A stretch of DNA of 64,000 nt from CAINVV01 sp038323575 (lineage in GTDB: Bacteria > Bacteroidota > Bacteroidia > Bacteroidales > Prolixibacteraceae). The DNA is taken from assembly GCA_038323575.1 (NCBI GenBank), contig JBBQHB010000003.1, positions 1-64,000 of the forward strand, written 5' to 3'. Both the position numbers and the translations under genes were made by a program. This document shows, piece by piece, positions 42,578 to 52,342 of this stretch (positions are counted from its first letter, which is position 1; each line of letters starts with the position of its first letter). Below the pieces are notes generated by a model that ran no database searches, was not told where the DNA came from, and saw only the letters and a program-made list of their open reading frames with translations.

Positions 42578-43411
42578 ATGAATGAGCTGAAAATGGTGGT
42601 AACCGACCTCGACGGTACTTTGCTTCAAAATGACCAAACAATTAGCAGACAGGATCTTGAAACCCTTCATTTACTCGGTGAATTGGGTATCTGCAGGGTT
42701 GCCGCCACCGGAAGGAATCCCATGAAGGTCAGAAAAGCCCTCACGCCCGCTCACCCGTTTGACTATGTAATCTGCTCATCAGGGGCATGCATTATTGACT
42801 GGCAAAAACAGGAGATTATCCAGGCAGTCAATTTGCGGGATGATTTAACGGCTAAATTGATCAACTATCTGATAGAAAAAGCTTACAATTTCAAAGTCTC
42901 GGATTGTTTTCCTGACAACCACAACTTTTTCTGGCGAAAAGTCCATGAAAGTCCTGAATTTGACCGATATGTAGCAGCTCATTCAAAGATGGGGAAAGCA
43001 GAAGAGGTCGTTGCAGGTCAGAAATACAATTCATCGCAGTTGTTACTCTTCTTTCCAAAGACAGGCAGCAGTTTCGACCGTGTAAAAAAAGAGTTGCTTG
43101 CACAGTTCAGCGAAATCAGTATCATCCGCACCACCTCCCCGATCGATGAAAATTGGCTCTGGATGGAAATCTTCCCGAAAGGAATCTCCAAAGCCCATGG
43201 AATTTCGGAAATATGCAAGATAAAGGGGATCGACAGAGAGGAGACACTTGGAATAGGCAATGACTTCAACGACCTGGAAATGCTCGATTTCACCCATCTC
43301 TCCTATGTAGTTCACAATTCACCGGAAGAGTTGAAAGAGAAATTTATGATCTCACTACCCCACCATGAGAACGGGTTTTCCCATGCCGTGAGGAAACACA
43401 TTTCCAAATGA
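42578..43411 (+). CDS. HAD-superfamily hydrolase, Cof type
   Basis: The start is ATG 42578 (MNELKMVVTDLDGT) preceded by ACAGGA; an upstream TTG frame is not needed. The 277-residue product has HAD motif I DLDGTLL (nucleophile Asp), motif II region CRVAATGRN, and motif IV GIGNDFNDLEML with the metal aspartates. A C2-type cap lies between (about 80-190). Cof-type enzymes dephosphorylate sugar phosphates, FMN or PLP; the substrate here is unknown. A hairpin follows the stop codon. Confidence 0.88.
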   Translation: MNELKMVVTDLDGTLLQNDQTISRQDLETLHLLGELGICRVAATGRNPMKVRKALTPAHPFDYVICSSGACIIDWQKQEIIQAVNLRDDLTAKLINYLIEKAYNFKVSDCFPDNHNFFWRKVHESPEFDRYVAAHSKMGKAEEVVAGQKYNSSQLLLFFPKTGSSFDRVKKELLAQFSEISIIRTTSPIDENWLWMEIFPKGISKAHGISEICKIKGIDREETLGIGNDFNDLEMLDFTHLSYVVHNSPEELKEKFMISLPHHENGFSHAVRKHISK

Positions 43412-43415
43412 AAAA

Positions 43416-43464
43416 TAAAAAGTGAAAAATGAAGGGAATACTTCTTCCATTTTTCACTTTTCAT
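43416..43464. terminator. bidirectional terminator between the HAD gene and mce
   Basis: AAAAGTGAAAAATG (about 43418-43431) pairs with CATTTTTCACTTTT (about 43447-43460) around a GAAGG...CTTC stem. A-rich and T-rich flanks suit both convergent genes. Confidence 0.8.
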
Positions 43465-43473
43465 TTTTCATTA

Positions 43474-43875
43474 TTATTCGCAGCAGAATTCGGTCAAAAC
43501 GCCAAAAGTCGATTTCGGATGGAGAAACCCGATAGTCAATCCTTCTGCACCCCTGCGGCCAAGTTTGTCAACCAGTTGTATTCCTGATCCTTCAGCTTCT
43601 GCCAAAGCTTTATTTACATTATCGACTGCGAATGCTATGTGGTGAACTCCTTGTCCCTTTTTCTCCAGGAATTTACCGATCGGGCCATCCGGGTCCATAG
43701 ACTCCAGTAACTCGATCTTCGTTTCACCAACCTTGAAAAAGGCAGTTTTTACTTTCTGGTCGGCTACCTCTTCAATAGCATAACACTTTGATCCCAAAAG
43801 GGTTTCATAATATGGGATTGCTGCTGAAAGACTTTCAACTGCGATACCGATGTGTTCGATCTTTGATATATTCAT
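43474..43875 (-). CDS. mce: methylmalonyl-CoA epimerase
   Basis: A 133-residue vicinal-oxygen-chelate protein that interconverts (R)- and (S)-methylmalonyl-CoA. Metal and catalytic residues are in KIEHIGIAVES (His8), GVHHIAFAVDN (His) and LTEFC (Glu near the C-terminus); IELLESMDPDGPIGKFLEKKG is typical of the family. The pathway's mutase uses coenzyme B12, so the gene fits the cobalamin uptake locus at 19878-24306. No mutase gene is in the window. Confidence 0.92.
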   Translation of the reverse strand: MNISKIEHIGIAVESLSAAIPYYETLLGSKCYAIEEVADQKVKTAFFKVGETKIELLESMDPDGPIGKFLEKKGQGVHHIAFAVDNVNKALAEAEGSGIQLVDKLGRRGAEGLTIGFLHPKSTFGVLTEFCCE

Positions 43876-44085
43876 GGTAATACTTTACATTTTTTTCTAA
43901 CCGTGTGCGAAAATACAACTATAATAGTTTGTGTAAAAATTGTATTCAAGCAGATGATCATATTTAATATAAAATTGACTTTTAAAATTTAAAAGGGTTA
44001 CTGGTTTTAAAGGACCAAAAGCCATCTTCTCATTTTTTTTTCCTTATTTTGAGCATTGAATGAAAACAGGATCAAAATAAAGTAT

Positions 44086-45561
44086 ATGAAGCAGTTTGAC
44101 CTTGCAGTAATAGGCAGTGGCCCCGGCGGATTAGCGGCGACCATGCGGGCCCTTGATTTCGGGAAAAGCGTTTGCATCATCGAAGCTGGTCACATTGGCG
44201 GCAATGGAATCATGAACGGACCCCTCACCTCAAAGACCATGTGGGAACTTTCAGCCGATTATGCTGTAGCTGCAGCTGTTGATCGCGGGTACAGGGCATC
44301 CGGCCTTCAGGTAGATTACAACCTGGTAAAGAAGACAGTTCTGCACGCGGCCAAAACAAAGCAGAATCAAATACTTTCTCAAATTGAGACTTTTTCTGAC
44401 GATGAGAAGCATCCGGGCAGCATCACCTACAAACAGGGATTTGCGCGCTTTCTTGACAAGCACACACTTGAAATAAAAGGAACGTCAGGCATAGAAACAA
44501 TAAAGGCAGATTATATCATCATCGCTACCGGGTCAATCCCGCGTCCCCACCCTGATCTGGAAATTGATCAGGTACAAATTCTTGATTCAGATGGCATTCT
44601 TAACCTGAAAAGCTTCCCTGAACGGTTGATGATCATCGGTTCCGGTATTATCGGATGTGAATTCGCCACTATCTTTTCCAACTTTAAACAGACGGAGGTT
44701 CATCTGCTGGACCGTACCCATCGGGTTATACCTTTTGAAGATGATGATGTAAGTGATTTTGTCTCTAAGAATTTAGAAAAAAACGGGGTTATTATCCACC
44801 GTACCGCCAATCTCCGGACCGTCAGAAAGAAAAGTGACTGCCTTGAAATAGTTCTGGACTACGAAGACGGCCACAGTAGTGTGGTTGAAGTCGACATCAT
44901 TCTCATCTCCATCGGACGGGATCCTAATACTGCCGGCCTTTGCCTTGAAAACGCAGGAATTGAGCCCACCAGCAAAGGTTATCTTAAAATCAACGAAGAG
45001 TGCGCCCTTTCCAATATGGGTGACTGTAATATTTATGCGGCCGGTGACGTAACGGGCCAAAAAGCCTTGTATGGTGTTGCTGAAGAACAGGGTCGCTTTA
45101 TCGTGGAGGGAATCTTCGGTAAATCCAACATTCTGCTGGATTATTCGCACATGCCAACACTGATGTTCTTTAAGCCGGAACTGGCTGCAGTTGGTGCCAA
45201 CGAAAAAATGCTGAGAAGCAAAGGTATACCCTACAAAGCTGCTTACTATTCCAATGAGTTGGTTAACAGAACTATTGCCATGAGAAATACCAGCGGTTTT
45301 GTCAAAATCATGGTAAGCAACGACGGATCTGACCGGATTTTAGGCATGCGTGCAGCAGGTCCTCAGGCATCCGCTTTTATTGTCTCCATTGCCTATCTGA
45401 TCAATGCAGACATTCGTCTGAAGGAGGCACTGCAAAGCATCCATCCGCATCCCAGTGTAACTGAGGGTATCCAGGAATGCCTGCGTGTGTTTTATAACCA
45501 ATCCATCTTCAAGCCCCAGGCATTTCCCAACCTGATCAAGGTATCCGAGTGGAAACCATGA
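44086..45561 (+). CDS. dihydrolipoyl dehydrogenase-like flavoprotein lacking the redox cysteines
   Basis: The start is ATG 44086 (MKQFDLAVIGSGPGG); an in-frame TTG 30 bp upstream is less likely. The 491-residue product has the FAD loop GSGPGGLAA, the NAD loop IGSGIIGCEFATIF, the second FAD motif CNIYAAGDVTGQ and the dimerisation domain with SIHPHPSVTEGIQE (the His-Pro of the Lpd active site). The usual disulfide GGTCLNVGCIPSK is replaced by GGNGIMNGPLTSK, with Gly41 and Pro46 in place of the two cysteines. It therefore cannot do normal dithiol chemistry and may act as an NAD(P)H oxidoreductase or have another role. It precedes purL by 112 bp. Confidence 0.8.
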   Translation: MKQFDLAVIGSGPGGLAATMRALDFGKSVCIIEAGHIGGNGIMNGPLTSKTMWELSADYAVAAAVDRGYRASGLQVDYNLVKKTVLHAAKTKQNQILSQIETFSDDEKHPGSITYKQGFARFLDKHTLEIKGTSGIETIKADYIIIATGSIPRPHPDLEIDQVQILDSDGILNLKSFPERLMIIGSGIIGCEFATIFSNFKQTEVHLLDRTHRVIPFEDDDVSDFVSKNLEKNGVIIHRTANLRTVRKKSDCLEIVLDYEDGHSSVVEVDIILISIGRDPNTAGLCLENAGIEPTSKGYLKINEECALSNMGDCNIYAAGDVTGQKALYGVAEEQGRFIVEGIFGKSNILLDYSHMPTLMFFKPELAAVGANEKMLRSKGIPYKAAYYSNELVNRTIAMRNTSGFVKIMVSNDGSDRILGMRAAGPQASAFIVSIAYLINADIRLKEALQSIHPHPSVTEGIQECLRVFYNQSIFKPQAFPNLIKVSEWKP

Positions 45562-45570
45562 TCCCTGCTA

Positions 45571-45602
45571 CTCCAAAATCGAAAATAGAAAATCGAAAAT
45601 TC
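45571..45602 (+). repeat. CGAAAAT heptamer tract
   Basis: AAAATCGAAAATAGAAAATC-like sequence just after the flavoprotein stop codon is another copy of the CGATTTT heptamer family seen around 19691-20229, here in reverse orientation. Confidence 0.6.
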
Positions 45603-45673
45603 ATCATTAATCCTTTTCTTAACATCATTTTACTGCTTATCTTCGCTGCCGAAATCATCAATAATTCTCACCC

Positions 45674-48600
45674 ATGATCCTCTTCTTCAAAGAGACCGGT
45701 AAAACCATTGCCGTAGGCACACAAGTTTCACTGAATCAATCTGATATCGAAAAACTAACCTGGCTATTCGGAGAGTCTGAATGGATTCAATCCGATCTGT
45801 TGGAAGGCAAGTTTACAGGTCCGAGGAAAGAGATGATCACTCCCTGGAGTACCAATGCCGTGGAAATCACCCAAAACATGGGAATTAAAGGGATTGAACG
45901 CATCGAAGAATTTACCGCTGCGGATGACCTATCCGTCATTGATCCCATGTTGCAGGCATCCTACAATGGCCTGGACCAAACCATTTTCACCATCTATCAC
46001 CAACCTGAACCGGTTATTTTCATCGACAATATCTCTGCATACAATAGGAAGGAAGGACTTGCATTAAGCGAGGATGAAATTGAATACCTTGAAGGTGTTT
46101 CAGTTAAAATAAACCGTAAACTAACTGATAGTGAAGTATTTGGATTTTCACAGGTAAATTCGGAGCATTGCCGCCATAAAATTTTTAATGGTCGTTTTGT
46201 GATCGACGGCATTGAAAAGGAGGCTACGTTGTTTGAGCTGATCAAAAAAACAACCAAAACCCATCCGAATACGGTTGTATCAGCCTACAAAGACAACTGC
46301 TCGTTCACTGAAGGACCTGCTGCCGAGCAATTCGCACCAATTTCGGCTGATCAGCCCGACTTTTTTCAGGTGACAGAAATAGACACCGTTCTCTCCCTGA
46401 AAGCAGAAACACATAATTTCCCTACTACCGTTGAACCTTTCAACGGAGCTGCTACCGGTACCGGCGGAGAGATCCGCGACCGCATGGCGGGCGGAAAAGG
46501 GAGCTTTCCGATTGCAGGAACAGCAGTCTACATGACCTCCTACTCCCGCAACGATGGCCAGAACCGTCCCTGGGAGCAGAGCGTGGCGCCCCGCGACTGG
46601 CTGTACCACAATCCTGAAGAACTTTTGATCAAAGCCTCTAACGGAGCATCCGATTTTGGCAACAAATTCGGACAACCACTTATCAATGGTTCTGTACTCA
46701 CCTTTGAACATGCCGAAAACCAAAAGAAATACGGTTACGACAAAGTCATTATGCAAGCCGGCGGTATCGGTTATGCCCGGAAAGAGGACAGCCTGAAGGG
46801 AATCCCTCAAACAGGCGAAAGTGTTGTCCTGCTTGGCGGAGATAATTACCGCAGCGGAATGGGCGGCGGTGCGGTATCCTCAGTCGATACAGGCGCCTTC
46901 GAAAGCCACATTGAATTGAATGCAGTCCAGCGTGCCAATCCGGAAATGCAGAAAAGGGCCTACAACACCATTCGTGCTTTGGCCGAATCAGGCAAAAACC
47001 CCATCGTATCGATCCATGATCACGGTGCCGGAGGCCATCTTAACTGTCTCTCCGAGTTGGTGGAAGAAACTGGCGGACAAATATTTATAGATCAGTTACC
47101 CATCGGTGACCCGACCCTGTCGGCCAAAGAAATTGTCGGCAATGAATCGCAGGAGCGCATGGGTTTCGTTACCGGGAAAGAAAACCTGGATTGGATCCGG
47201 CGCATTGCGGAACGCGAACGCTCTCCTTTCTATGTCATCGGCGAAACTACCGGTGACCACAAATTCACCTTCATCAACCGCAAAAACGGCGACCGTCCCA
47301 TCGACATGGAGCTGGCAACCCTCTTCGGAAAACCACCCCGTACGGTGCTGGAAGATCAGACGCCAAACGATAAATATACCGGGATTTCCTATTCCAAAGA
47401 GTTAATCAACAGCTACCTGGAACAAATACTACAGCTTGAGTCCGTGGGATGCAAAGACTGGTTAACCAACAAAGTAGACCGCTCCGTAACCGGGAAAATT
47501 GCCAAACAGCAGTGTGCCGGTGAACTGCAGTTGCCACTGAATAACCTTGGCGCCGTTGCCATAGATTACCAGGGGGAAAAAGGGATAGCCACTTCACTAG
47601 GGCATGCACCCGCCGCAGGCCTCATCAGTCCGGAAAACGGTTCGGTTCTCTCCATCGCAGAAGCACTGACCAACATAGTGTGGGCTCCGCTGACACATGG
47701 TTTGAAAGGGGTTTCCCTTTCTGCCAACTGGATGTGGCCGGCCAAAAACAATGGAGAGAATGCCCGGTTGTACCAGGCCGTTGAAGCCGCATCCGACTTT
47801 GCATGCGCCTTGGGAATCAACATTCCTACCGGGAAAGACTCCCTATCCATGACCCAGAAATACAAAGATGAAGTCGTCTTTGCTCCAGGAACAGTGATTA
47901 TTTCAGCTTCAGGCGAGATATCTGACCTCAGGAAAATTGTTGAACCTGTAATGGTTAACAATCCTTCCAAACCATTATACTACATCGATTTTTCCAAATC
48001 TGCCAAGGTTTTGGGAGGAAGTTCACTTGGGCAGGTTCTTTCTGCATTGGGAGAAGAGACGCCAAAAGTCACAGATCCGTTCTACTTTGCTGCTGCATTT
48101 GATGCATTGCAGGAAGCTATCAACTCAGGCTTGATCGTCAGTGGCCACGATATTTCATCCGGCGGTGTGATCGTTACATTGCTGGAAGCCTGTTTTGCCC
48201 AAAACAGCGGTGGTATGGATATTGATTTGTCCATGCTTGGGGAGTGCGACAGCGTAAAAGCACTCTTCAGCGAGAATCCCGGTGTGATTGTCCAGGTAAG
48301 CGACCCGGAGAAAATTGAACAACTATTTGGCCAATACGGTATTTCCTGTCTCCCTGTAGGGAAACCTACCGGAGAAAGATTCATACGAGTAAAAAATTAC
48401 AGTGAAGAATATCTTTTTGATATAGACAGCTTAAGGGAGAAATGGTTCAGACCCTCTTTCCTGCTCGACCGGAAACAATGCGGTGAAGCCTTGGCTGAAA
48501 ACCGTCTGGTCAATTACAAAAAAAACAGCCTCTCTTTTAATTTTGGAAAATTTGCGGGTGATTATGCCGCTTTGAAGATCGATCCGAAACGCCGGAAAAA

Positions 48601-49363
48601 TTCCGGAATAAAGGCAGCAATCATCCGCGAGAAAGGTGTCAACGGCGATCGCGAGATGGCCTGGAGCCTCTACCTTGCAGGATTTGATGTGAAAGATGTG
48701 CACATGACCGACCTGATAGCCGGCCGAGAAACGCTGGAAGAGATCAGCCTGATCGTTTTTGTGGGTGGGTTCTCTAATTCGGATGTACTCGGTTCTTCCA
48801 TTGGATGGGCAGGCGCTTTTAAATACAACGAACGCGCAAAAATTGCCCTCGATCGTTTTTATCAAAGGGATAATACCCTGAGTTTAGGTGTCTGTAACGG
48901 ATGTCAATTGATGGTAGCCCTCGATCTTATTTATCCTGATAAAAAGAAGAAGATCAAAATGCTGCACAATGCATCCCATAAATTCGAATCTGCATTCCTG
49001 AATGTCGACATTCATGCCAATGAGTCGGTTATGCTGAAATCAATGGCCGGTAAAAAGCTTGGAATTTGGGTAGCACATGGCGAAGGACAGTTCTCAATGC
49101 CTGAAAGTGAGGACCAATACCTGATTCCGATGAAATATTCATTTGACAATTATCCAGGCAATCCGAACGGATCAGATTTCAACACGGCAGCCCTCTGCTC
49201 AGCCGACGGACGTCATCTAGCGATGATGCCTCATCTCGAAAGGGCCATCTATCCCTGGCAGTGGGGCTACTACCCTGCCGATCGGAAGGATGACCAGGTA
49301 ACACCGTGGGTAGAGGCCTTTGTGAATGCCCTGAACTGGATCCGGGGAAAAAATAAAGGATAA
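45674..49363 (+). CDS. purL: phosphoribosylformylglycinamidine synthase, single chain
   Basis: A 1229-residue fused FGAM synthase for step four of purine synthesis. An N-terminal linker domain precedes two AIRS-like halves: ETHNFPTTVEPFNGAATGTGGEIRDRMAGG marks the first active site and PTGKDSLSMTQKY and SGHDISSGGVIVTLLEA the second. The C-terminal class I glutaminase (about 960-1229) has the nucleophile in LGVCNGCQLM and the triad HGEGQF...LAMMPHLERA. The start ATG 45674 gives MILFFKETGK. It ends with a heptamer tract and a strong terminator. Fused PurL is typical of Bacteroidota and Proteobacteria. Confidence 0.95.
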   Translation: MILFFKETGKTIAVGTQVSLNQSDIEKLTWLFGESEWIQSDLLEGKFTGPRKEMITPWSTNAVEITQNMGIKGIERIEEFTAADDLSVIDPMLQASYNGLDQTIFTIYHQPEPVIFIDNISAYNRKEGLALSEDEIEYLEGVSVKINRKLTDSEVFGFSQVNSEHCRHKIFNGRFVIDGIEKEATLFELIKKTTKTHPNTVVSAYKDNCSFTEGPAAEQFAPISADQPDFFQVTEIDTVLSLKAETHNFPTTVEPFNGAATGTGGEIRDRMAGGKGSFPIAGTAVYMTSYSRNDGQNRPWEQSVAPRDWLYHNPEELLIKASNGASDFGNKFGQPLINGSVLTFEHAENQKKYGYDKVIMQAGGIGYARKEDSLKGIPQTGESVVLLGGDNYRSGMGGGAVSSVDTGAFESHIELNAVQRANPEMQKRAYNTIRALAESGKNPIVSIHDHGAGGHLNCLSELVEETGGQIFIDQLPIGDPTLSAKEIVGNESQERMGFVTGKENLDWIRRIAERERSPFYVIGETTGDHKFTFINRKNGDRPIDMELATLFGKPPRTVLEDQTPNDKYTGISYSKELINSYLEQILQLESVGCKDWLTNKVDRSVTGKIAKQQCAGELQLPLNNLGAVAIDYQGEKGIATSLGHAPAAGLISPENGSVLSIAEALTNIVWAPLTHGLKGVSLSANWMWPAKNNGENARLYQAVEAASDFACALGINIPTGKDSLSMTQKYKDEVVFAPGTVIISASGEISDLRKIVEPVMVNNPSKPLYYIDFSKSAKVLGGSSLGQVLSALGEETPKVTDPFYFAAAFDALQEAINSGLIVSGHDISSGGVIVTLLEACFAQNSGGMDIDLSMLGECDSVKALFSENPGVIVQVSDPEKIEQLFGQYGISCLPVGKPTGERFIRVKNYSEEYLFDIDSLREKWFRPSFLLDRKQCGEALAENRLVNYKKNSLSFNFGKFAGDYAALKIDPKRRKNSGIKAAIIREKGVNGDREMAWSLYLAGFDVKDVHMTDLIAGRETLEEISLIVFVGGFSNSDVLGSSIGWAGAFKYNERAKIALDRFYQRDNTLSLGVCNGCQLMVALDLIYPDKKKKIKMLHNASHKFESAFLNVDIHANESVMLKSMAGKKLGIWVAHGEGQFSMPESEDQYLIPMKYSFDNYPGNPNGSDFNTAALCSADGRHLAMMPHLERAIYPWQWGYYPADRKDDQVTPWVEAFVNALNWIRGKNKG

Positions 49364-49505
49364 AGGAGAAAGGATAAAGGATAAAGAAAGAACGCCGCGA
49401 TCAACATTACGGCGTTCTTTCTTTATAACCTTTAAGAAGGAGGAGAAAATACTGATCACAAAACAAATGCCACTTTTTCCTTTATCCTTTATCCTTTATC
49501 CTTTC
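49362..49505. repeat. inverted AAAGGAT heptamer tracts flanking the purL terminator
   Basis: AAAGGATAAAGGAGAAAGG (49357-49386) and its inverse TCCTTTATCCTTTATCC (49478-49505) flank the terminator and a short spacer between the convergent purL and Sel1 genes. The left tract matches the one after ribH. Confidence 0.8.
49384..49424. terminator. bidirectional terminator after purL
   Basis: AAAGAAAGAACGCCG and CGGCGTTCTTTCTTT form a 15-bp stem around an AT-rich loop of about 12 bases. The ACGCCG/CGGCGT core is shared with the ribH terminator. Confidence 0.88.
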
Positions 49506-51644
49506 TCACCCCTCCGGGGTGAACCCCCTGCTTTCCGACCGCGTCAGGCATTGGGCTTGTTTGACCGGATCCAGGTAACCTTCTTCAGATTCATAAATTT
49601 TGGAAAGCAGGTAATCGGCTTCGCCCAATCCGTGATCGGATGCCAGGTTTAAATATTCAATCGCCTTTTCAATATCTTTACTTACCAGTTCGCCGGAGGC
49701 ATAAAACTCACCAAGATTAATCCATGAAGAGGCAAATCCATTCTCAGCGGATTTGCGGTATAAATCCAATGCTGCGGTTTTATTCTCAACGGTACCTTCT
49801 CCGTAATAGTACATCCCTGCCAGATTGTACTGCGCCTGGGGATAATTTTTGTCTGCTGCTTTTTTGAAATAAAAGAATGCCTTTTGCAGGTTCTTATCGC
49901 CTGTTTCACCAAAGTACCACATAACACCTAAGTTATAGGACCCCAGCATGAAACCGGATTCATCAGCGCGGGTATACCACTTGAATGCCTCCGCAAGATC
50001 AGTATTTATTCCCTTACCCTGATGGTAAACATTCCCGAGGTTGTTCATGGCCTCTGCAATCCCGCCATTGGCAGCGACTTCATATTGTTCAATAGCTTTT
50101 CCGGTGTCTGCTTCAATGCCTTGTCCTGTTTCGAACAATACGGCAAGGTTGAAGGCGGCTTTGGCATAACCTGCCGATGATGCCTGCCGGTACCAGCGCA
50201 ATGCTTCATTCAGGTCCTTCTCAACCTTGACACCATTTTCGTAATATACGGCCGATTTAAACATGGCGCCGGGGACACCTTTCTCTGCAGCTTTCAGGAA
50301 CCATTCAAAAGCCTTGTCCTTATCCGACCAGTAAGTTTCTCCCTTTTCATGAAGGAGACCCAGAATATAGCAGGCCCTGGGGTGCCCCGACTCGGCCGAT
50401 TTCTTAAAATAGTCACCTGCCGAGTATTTGTCCCTTTCTACCCATTCTCCTGCCAGACAGATACTGGCATATTGGTACTGTGCCTCCAGGTTTCCCTTTT
50501 CTGCAGCTTTCCGGTAGTAATCGACGGCTGTTTTAAAATTCTTCTCAACTCCCTCGCCGGTTTCGTGACGTTTGGCCATTTGCATCATGGCTTCAGCGCT
50601 GCCGTTCAAAGCCGCTTTCTTAAGCATGTCAATTCCCTGGTAATCTGCCTGTTTAAGGTAATATCCCGCAAGAGCCTCCTGTGCTTCAGCAAATCCCCTG
50701 TCGGCAGCTTTCTGGTATAACTCCAGGTAATCATCCTGGTTGGTCTCTTCGTTCAACTTCCCCATCAGGAATATTGCTTCTGAATAATCAGCATGTACAG
50801 CCTGTTCCAAATATAATTTTGCTTTGTCCAGGTTTTTTTCCGCATCAAGACCCATCAGGTAAATTTTTCCCAGTTTGAGCGCAACCTCAGCAGTTACATC
50901 GCCATCAATCCTGGTAAGCCACTCCAGACTCTGTTCCATATTTTTTTCAACGCCCTTCCCTTCATAGAGGAACAATCCTACTTTTTGGTAAGCCGGTTCA
51001 TGCCCTTCATTAGCAGCTTTGAGATACCATTCATATGCTTTCTCCAGTTTTACAGGAACTGTCAATCCAAGTTCAAAAATCTCACCTACCTTGTAAACAG
51101 CCGGCAGATATCCCTCTTTGGCAGAAGCATACCAGTAATCTACTGCTTCGTTGGTGTCTTTGTAACCTCCTTCGCCTGAAGAAAGTAGCCTGCCATAGTT
51201 ATACTTGGCTACTTTATCGCCGCGCTCCGCTCCCCTTTCGAACCATTCAAAGGCTTTGGTCATATCAATAGCAAGACCGTCACCTTTTTCGCGCATGCTT
51301 CCTATGTAATTGCATGCTTCAATACCGCCGGCACGGGCCGATTCCAGAAAGAACTTTACCGAATCGGTATAGGATTGAATACGATCTGCTCCGGTATAAT
51401 ACTTCGTACCTATTTCGAGCGCTGCTTTGGCAAAATCCTGCTGATAATCTGCTAGATAAAGATCAACTGCCTGTTGTACAGACTCACTGTGAATCATAAT
51501 ATCAAGAAATATCATACCGGGTTTAAATCCGGACTCAATGCTCTTTTCAATGCGCCTGAGTCCCTTTTCTTTTCTTCCTTTTTCCAGAAGTTCAATGCCT
51601 CGTCTGAAATTTCGCGGGTAAGTCTTAAATATTTCTTTGTTCAC
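49506..51644 (-). CDS. Sel1-repeat (TPR-like) protein
   Basis: A 712-residue cytosolic protein made almost entirely of Sel1-like repeats of 36 residues. Typical units are AFEWFERGAERGDKVAKYNYG, AYEWYLKAANEGHEPAYQKVG, AVDYYRKAAEKGNLEAQYQYA and ALDLYRKSAENGFASSWINLG; about 15 can be counted. It has no signal peptide and no catalytic domain. Such solenoids act as protein-binding scaffolds. The gene stands alone with its stop codon against the heptamer repeats after purL. Confidence 0.9.
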   Translation of the reverse strand: MNKEIFKTYPRNFRRGIELLEKGRKEKGLRRIEKSIESGFKPGMIFLDIMIHSESVQQAVDLYLADYQQDFAKAALEIGTKYYTGADRIQSYTDSVKFFLESARAGGIEACNYIGSMREKGDGLAIDMTKAFEWFERGAERGDKVAKYNYGRLLSSGEGGYKDTNEAVDYWYASAKEGYLPAVYKVGEIFELGLTVPVKLEKAYEWYLKAANEGHEPAYQKVGLFLYEGKGVEKNMEQSLEWLTRIDGDVTAEVALKLGKIYLMGLDAEKNLDKAKLYLEQAVHADYSEAIFLMGKLNEETNQDDYLELYQKAADRGFAEAQEALAGYYLKQADYQGIDMLKKAALNGSAEAMMQMAKRHETGEGVEKNFKTAVDYYRKAAEKGNLEAQYQYASICLAGEWVERDKYSAGDYFKKSAESGHPRACYILGLLHEKGETYWSDKDKAFEWFLKAAEKGVPGAMFKSAVYYENGVKVEKDLNEALRWYRQASSAGYAKAAFNLAVLFETGQGIEADTGKAIEQYEVAANGGIAEAMNNLGNVYHQGKGINTDLAEAFKWYTRADESGFMLGSYNLGVMWYFGETGDKNLQKAFFYFKKAADKNYPQAQYNLAGMYYYGEGTVENKTAALDLYRKSAENGFASSWINLGEFYASGELVSKDIEKAIEYLNLASDHGLGEADYLLSKIYESEEGYLDPVKQAQCLTRSESRGFTPEG

Positions 51645-51796
51645 TATTTTTGTATTTATTCAAATCGGGTTTAAAAATAACGATTAACCTACAATCTGAG
51701 CAATTTGAAAGCGGTAAAAAATAAATAATGGAATCTTTTGTATTAATTTAGCATGGTTAAGCATTATAATAGCCGTGAAATCTGTAAACTACCCTG

Positions 51797-52342
51797 ATGA
51801 CGATGGATCCGATAAATTTGATCTCAAAATATTACAAGCCAAATTCAAAGGCATATCACATTCTTTACGGCCATAGCCGGGCCGTAACTGATAAAGCCTT
51901 GAAAGTTGCACAAAAGCATCCGGAGTTAAATCCTGATCTGAAGTTTATTGAAGAGGCTTCGATGGTTCATGATATCGGAATTTTCCTGACCAACGCACCC
52001 GGTCTATACTGTTTTGGCGACTATCCCTATCTTGCCCACGGATACCTGGGATGCGAACTTGTAACCAAACTTGGGTTTCCCGACCATGGTCTGGTTTGTG
52101 AAAGGCATACAGGTGTTGGTATTTCGAAAGAGGAGATTCTTGAAAAAAAGCTGCCGCTGCCACTGAGAGACTATATTCCTGAGACCGTAGAGGAGCAGAT
52201 GATTTCTTTTGCAGATAAGTTCTACTCAAAAAGCATTGATATTTTTAAAGAAAAGTCTCTGGCTGAAGTTCGAAAATCCATCTCTAAATTCGGGAAAACC
52301 AATATCGACCGTTTCGAAGAATGGTGTGATCTATTTCTTTAA
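51797..52342 (+). CDS. HD-domain phosphohydrolase
   Basis: A 181-residue HD-superfamily protein. The metal-binding residues are visible as His in YGHSRAVTDKAL (about residue 26), the His-Asp pair in ASMVHDIGIF (about 57-58), and the later Asp in ISFADKFYSKS. His residues in LAHGYLGCEL and CERHTGVG add to a typical two-metal site. Substrate unknown; small HD proteins of this size often act on nucleotides. The stop codon overlaps the convergent lptD-like gene by 4 bp. Confidence 0.85.
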   Translation: MTMDPINLISKYYKPNSKAYHILYGHSRAVTDKALKVAQKHPELNPDLKFIEEASMVHDIGIFLTNAPGLYCFGDYPYLAHGYLGCELVTKLGFPDHGLVCERHTGVGISKEEILEKKLPLPLRDYIPETVEEQMISFADKFYSKSIDIFKEKSLAEVRKSISKFGKTNIDRFEEWCDLFL

